DNA of 6,398 bases from an uncultured Ruminococcus sp. (lineage in GTDB: Bacteria > Bacillota_A > Clostridia > Oscillospirales > Ruminococcaceae), in contig CAMYYQ010000071.1 in NCBI GenBank assembly GCA_947303535.1, positions 1-6,398 of the forward strand, written 5' to 3'. Below are positions 6,013 through 6,398 of the stretch, in pieces. Numbering within the stretch: position 1 is the stretch's first letter; each line of letters opens with the position of its first letter. The notes under the pieces were generated by a model, which had not been told where the DNA came from, ran no database searches, and worked only from the letters and a program-made list of their open reading frames with translations. The translations under genes and the position numbers were made by a program.

Positions 6013-6398
6013 ATGGAGCTTGAATACGTCCTTCCCCAGGACATCGAACGCAGGAGCTTCGAGATAATAGAGTCAGAGCTGGGCGACAGAAAGCTCCCTG
6101 AGGACATACGTCCCATAGTTATGAGAGCGATACATACTACAGCGGATTTTGATTACTATGACAATATGTATTTCTCAGAGGGGGCTGTTCAGAAAGCACT
6201 TGCTGCACTTTCCGAGGGAGCTGTCATAGTTACCGATACCAATATGGCAAAGTCGGGAGTGAACAAAAAAGCTCTCGGCAAGCTTGGCTGTACCGTAGAA
6301 TGTTTCATGGCTGACAGTGACGTTGCTGAGATCGCAGCAGCAAACGGTACTACCCGTGCAGTTGCATCGGTGGACAAGGCTGCAAAACTTGACAAGCC
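6013..6398 (+). CDS. cbiC: Cobalt-precorrin-8 methylmutase, N-terminal part (3' end outside window)
   Basis: CbiC (CobH in the aerobic route) moves the methyl group from C-11 to C-12 of (cobalt-)precorrin-8, giving (cobalt-)hydrogenobyrinate/cobyrinate. The window holds 128 codons and two bases of the next, about 60 percent of a family of about 205-210 residues. Visible landmarks are IERRSFEIIESEL (11-23), VMRAIHTTADFDYYD (36-50), TDTNMAKSGVNKKAL (74-88), CFMADSDV (97-104), and GTTRAVASVDKAA (112-124). His41 in the AIHTTADFD motif corresponds to the catalytic histidine of CobH. The frame stays open to the right edge. Only 1 base separates it from cbiP. The anaerobic name is chosen from the overall gene set; the sequence alone does not separate CbiC from CobH. 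Confidence 0.94.
   Translation, partial: MELEYVLPQDIERRSFEIIESELGDRKLPEDIRPIVMRAIHTTADFDYYDNMYFSEGAVQKALAALSEGAVIVTDTNMAKSGVNKKALGKLGCTVECFMADSDVAEIAAANGTTRAVASVDKAAKLDK

Noticed and set aside
5502..6116. Minus-strand open frame of 204 codons opposite the end of cbiP and start of cbiC
   Set aside because: It is antisense to strongly supported genes, including the cbiP amidotransferase motifs and the cbiC start; no motif or family resemblance was seen.
2..6398. Riboswitch, terminator hairpin, CRISPR, transposon, tRNA or attachment site
   Set aside because: There is no non-coding stretch longer than 2 bases between genes, and I saw no repeat or hairpin pattern supporting any of these.

Overview
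The window is one continuous, densely packed operon segment for adenosylcobalamin (vitamin B12) biosynthesis, with every gene on the + strand. In order it holds the 3' end of cobT, cobU, cobS, a short CobU-like gene with a degenerate P-loop, cobC, cbiB, cobD, cbiP, and the 5' part of cbiC, which runs off the right edge. No gap between genes exceeds 2 bases. Most junctions overlap: ATGA or GTGA 4-base overlaps, or 7-8 base overlaps. There is no room for internal terminators or riboswitches, and I see no convincing internal promoter. Any cobalamin riboswitch or main promoter would lie upstream of the window.

The organism is most likely an anaerobic Firmicute of the class Clostridia, possibly a Ruminococcus-like Oscillospiraceae member. 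This is inference from strong AGGAGG-type ribosome binding sites, the mix of ATG, GTG and TTG starts, moderate G+C, the clostridial look of the CobU and CobS sequences, and the extra short CobU-like protein that I recall from Clostridia. CbiP and CbiC sitting with cobT/U/S/C and cbiB/cobD points to the anaerobic (early cobalt insertion) route, but the enzymes that separate the two routes are outside the window.

How the genes work together: CbiC completes the corrin ring by a methyl migration. CbiP amidates the side chains to give adenosylcobyric acid. CobD makes aminopropanol phosphate from threonine phosphate, and CbiB attaches it to give adenosylcobinamide phosphate. CobU activates this with GTP to adenosylcobinamide-GDP. 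CobT makes the alpha-ribazole phosphate lower-ligand nucleotide, CobS joins the two halves, and CobC removes the leftover phosphate. The genes for the last steps come first in the transcript and the corrin-ring genes follow, so more cbi genes probably lie to the right.

This is mostly a well-known pathway, and I did not find a wholly new system. The one element worth real attention is the 130-residue CobU-like protein between cobS and cobC. It keeps the C-terminal CobU signature (GIVP region) but has glutamine where the P-loop lysine should be, while the full-length CobU upstream has an intact P-loop but has lost GIVP.
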